Origin: Paramecium octaurelia
Lineage: Eukaryota > Ciliophora > Oligohymenophorea > Peniculida > Parameciidae
Assembly: GCA_905182995.1 (NCBI GenBank)
Contig: CAJJDP010000095.1
Coordinates: 310,001 to 374,000 of the forward strand
Direction of reading: 5' to 3'
DNA length: 64,000 nucleotides
A model generated the notes under the pieces. It searched no databases, was not told the DNA's origin, and was given only the letters and a program-made list of their open reading frames with translations. The translations under genes were made by a program, and so were the position numbers. Shown in pieces: positions 61,084-64,000 of this stretch (positions are counted from its first letter, which is position 1; each line of letters starts with the position of its first letter).

Positions 61084-61494
61084 ATGTCTACTAGAGTGAA
61101 ATTGATACATTTAAAAATACTTTAGTAAAAGTTCAATTTTCATATTTCTGTTATTCTTATTTATGGACTTAATGATGCTATAATATATTCAAAAATTGCA
61201 AAACCTAAATATTATTATATGTGTTTATCATTGTATGCTTTTCTGAAGTAGATTTATTTCAGAATTTACAAAATGATTTATACAAAGTTTGCATATAAAT
61301 TCTACTATCTTTTCAAGAGACAAATCAATAAAATTGGATTAAATCCTAGATTTTACAATGCTTATCAAAAGTTAGTCTATTCTTAAGCCAATAATTCTAG
61401 AGAAGTTTCAGATCAAATTAAAAATGATAGAATCGAAGAATTATAAATATAATACATAAATAATGAAGTATTTAAATTGATATTAATTTGGTGA
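61084..61494 (+). CDS. Possible 136-aa protein, unknown
   Basis: Seen: ATG at 61084 to TGA 61492-61494, 137 codons without an intron. The C-terminal half (contains RQINKIGLNPRFYNAYQKLV) looks protein-like and mildly helical; the N-terminal half is Ile/Tyr/Phe-rich. No family. It could be chance. Confidence 0.35.
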
Positions 61495-63199
61495 AATTTT
61501 AATATTTATCTGAATGTTGAGTATAATATTATGTGGTTAATTGTGATTAAGCTTGAATTATTATTATAATGATATGATGAATTCATTCATTTTCATTCTA
61601 AAAAAATAAAATAGTTTTAATATGTATCTTGAACATATTAAATTCGGAAAATTTCTCCAATATAGATTAAAATCTTATTGTATACATTTCAGAATATTTG
61701 ATTACATTAATTTATAATGATAGTTAATTAGTTTTGAATCTAAAATTAAAGAATAGATGTTAAAAGAAGATCTAAATATAAGATAATGTTTTGATGTATT
61801 AAATAACTAAGATGGAATAATACTCCAGTGGGATTTTGAAAATAAAGATGATATAATTATTAAATTATTTATCAATTGATATGATATAAAAGATTGGTGT
61901 TCAAACTCTAAAATAAATTAAAAATAAACTATAGTTCTTCTAAATAAATGAAAAAGTATGATGAACATAAACCAAGCCAAATATTGGAAAGTTGAAAAGG
62001 AGTTTTAATAGTTATAGAGAAAGTGAGACGATACGCTATTATTTGACCATTCTGAATAAGAATTATTTGAGAAAATAATCAAAAAAGTCCCTAGCCAGAA
62101 TAAGTTAAACCATGACTTCAAGTGAAGTAAGACCTATAGATTTAATTGAATTCCTTAAAATTAAACAGATAATGTCTCTTTGAGGCCTTAAGTTCATATA
62201 CTTTTTTTAATATAAAGTCAATCTGAATAAATATTTTACATTTCTTATTAAGATAATTGACTGCTTTATAGATTTTTTATATTTAATTAAGCTGATAAAC
62301 CTAAGACAAAAGAAAGTACAGAGGATTCTTATGTTTGTTTATTGCATGATTATAATTTCAATGCTGTCTTTAATTGACTTACTTATTAATAAAATGAGAT
62401 TAAATCTATGTATAATTATTTACAAATCTTTTCCATTGTTATTTGATATAGTAATAAATAATGTTAGAAACAAGATTTTCATTTCGAAAAGAAATCAAGT
62501 TTAAAAAATTGGAAAAATAATTCAATTATTTTAAATAATAATTACTCGAAAGGTTAAACATATATTATGCGATTTATATTTACAGAATTTGAACAATAAT
62601 ATTGATATAAGTGAGTTTACAAAATAATTGAAGCGGGATCTCTATAAGAATTAATACATTTTAGGTTTCATTATAAGATTTTTGATTATTCAAAAATACA
62701 CAAGCAAAAGTAGATACTTAAAATAAAATTGACAATAATGAGAAATGAAATTAAAAAAAAAGAGTATCAAGTAGGATTCTTTAGCAACAAAACGAAGAAT
62801 ACATTGTGGAAAAATAGGAGAAAGTAAAAATTGTTCTTACAATTACTTTATCTATAAATAATGATAAGCTAGGGGGATTTTAATTGAAAAATTATTAAAA
62901 AATAATTAGGCTCTTCAGAGAGCAGAATGTCTTTGGGTAATTTAAGAAGATTATGAGACTAATAATCCATTCTATAAATCAAATAGTTAGTAAATTGTTT
63001 CAGAGCTCAAAAATAATATGCTTTATATAATCAGAGCATCTTCAAGCATTAGGAAATAATTTTATAACTTGAACAATTGTATATAATTCAGTTGTATATT
63101 CAAAAATTGTATAATTAGATAGCATCAAAAATATTTGGAAAGGTCTGAATTTCAATATCATATAAACAAAGTCTTTACTAAATATAAACTATAATAATA
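61495..63199. other. Gene-poor interval with coding-like fragments
   Basis: About 1.7 kb. A plus-strand stretch near 61738-61878 (contains QCFDVLNNQDGIILQWDFEN) reads as protein but is bounded by TGAs in all joins I tried. Nothing else recognisable. Confidence 0.3.
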
Positions 63200-63950
63200 G
63201 CTTAAAAAGCAATCGCTGATACTCCAATTTCAATTAGAGTTGTTTTAATTAAAAGTATGTTAAATATCCATATTCAAAATATGAATATATTAAAATTTAC
63301 ACCGTTTTACTAAAATATGTTTTTTCAAGTATTTTGTGGCTAGTACATGTATTGTGGATTGGATAGAGTATATATTTTTAGAATCAAATTGCTTAAAATC
63401 CAAGACCTAATCTCTTATTCAAACATTATTATACCACCACACATTTAAGTTAGATGAAAGGCAAGTCAAAATCAAAGACTTATTTAGATTTTACCATTAA
63501 AGATTCCACATTTTTCTACTTTCTCAAAATGAGTTTAGTATGAGCATGTTATTGCATACCTTACTTTGATAAAAATTGCATCATATAAAAAGTGCCCCAA
63601 CGTGACCAAAGTCACAGAAATTATAGCCATTACTCTAATTTAGTTTTTATTGCCTCCCTATATTCCTCCAGACAATTATTGTCAAGCAAAAATTTCATTC
63701 TCTCTAAATAAAATAAATACATTGCTTTGAAGAGATTAATAATTTTCAACTATTGAGCAAATAGGGTATCTAATATAAAATCAGATATATTTATAAAAGA
63801 AACTCTTCCATTAAAATTTTTTGTTCTGTTGGAATTAAAATCCTATCATATTTTTCATTCTCTCAATCACAATGTTTCAACTATACTTCTTAATCTTATA
63901 AAGTAAGATGGCTTCCTTAGTTATTTATTTAGTTTCAAGAATCATCCCTT
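63200..63950 (-). pseudogene. Fragment of a large surface-protein paralogue
   Basis: Seen on the minus strand near 63635-63540: NGYNFCDFGHVGALFIQCNF, which parallels CQIGHIGALCEECD of the intact gene at 6542-15269, with one of the conserved Cys replaced. Flanking minus-strand sequence is coding-like but broken. Inference: a decayed relative of the beta-helix/multi-TM family. Boundaries are rough. Confidence 0.4.
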
Positions 63951-64000
63951 TATCATAAAAAGTTTAAGAATTCAATAGAAATTAAAAAGTTAATTTTAAT

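Overview
The window looks like macronuclear DNA from a ciliate of the Paramecium type. Long conserved reading frames appear only if TAA and TAG are read as glutamine and TGA is the sole stop. The genes are interrupted by tiny GT..AG introns of about 20-33 nt. The base composition is very AT-rich, and a telomeric (TTTGGG)n tract is present. The species cannot be fixed from sequence alone. Because only TGA terminates, chance open frames are long, so I relied on cysteine spacing, family motifs and intron arithmetic (intron lengths that give an integral codon count) rather than on ORF length.

Layout. 1-3690 (minus) is the N-terminal 1206 codons of an adenylate-kinase-9-like protein with three P-loop modules. 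It is divergently paired, across only 27 bp, with a small probably N-myristoylated protein (3718-4647). 4794-6050 holds disrupted minus-strand coding sequence. 6542-15269 is an intact 2877-residue cysteine-rich/beta-helix/multi-TM surface protein with four introns. 15314-16263 is coding-like but unresolved. 16551-17423 is a compact surface-antigen-like protein. 20402-30149 is a giant furin-type cysteine-repeat protein followed by a REJ/GPS-like stalk and a TM tail, with about 25 introns and three apparent disruptions. From 30.8 to 34.6 kb there is a damaged B-box/WD40 gene and a decayed LINE reverse transcriptase. 35810-38039 is a MORN-like repeat protein with 12 introns. From about 38 to 51 kb the sequence is gene-poor and runs to a telomere at 51047-51074.

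After a 310-N gap a second telomere (51385-51408) opens another chromosome end. It carries an intact DUF4215/7TM surface protein (52052-55852, minus), a 94-residue TM protein (55962-56246), an arrestin-like pseudogene (56790-57990), a small propeller-like gene (58362-59318), and weak or decayed sequence to the end.

Technical caveat: three single-N joins (44328, 46684, 59772) are each flanked by apparently perfect direct repeats of 1192, 1748 and 1308 bp that end and begin exactly at the N. These are almost certainly uncollapsed contig overlaps, so about 4.2 kb of the window is duplicate.

Theme: four large or small cysteine-rich cell-surface proteins, two of them (the beta-helix and DUF4215 proteins) with seven-TM-like tails, lie among pseudogenes near two macronuclear chromosome ends. 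In two unrelated repeat proteins (furin-type and MORN-like) each repeat unit is its own exon, with introns in one constant phase. No CRISPR, rRNA or convincing tRNA was seen.
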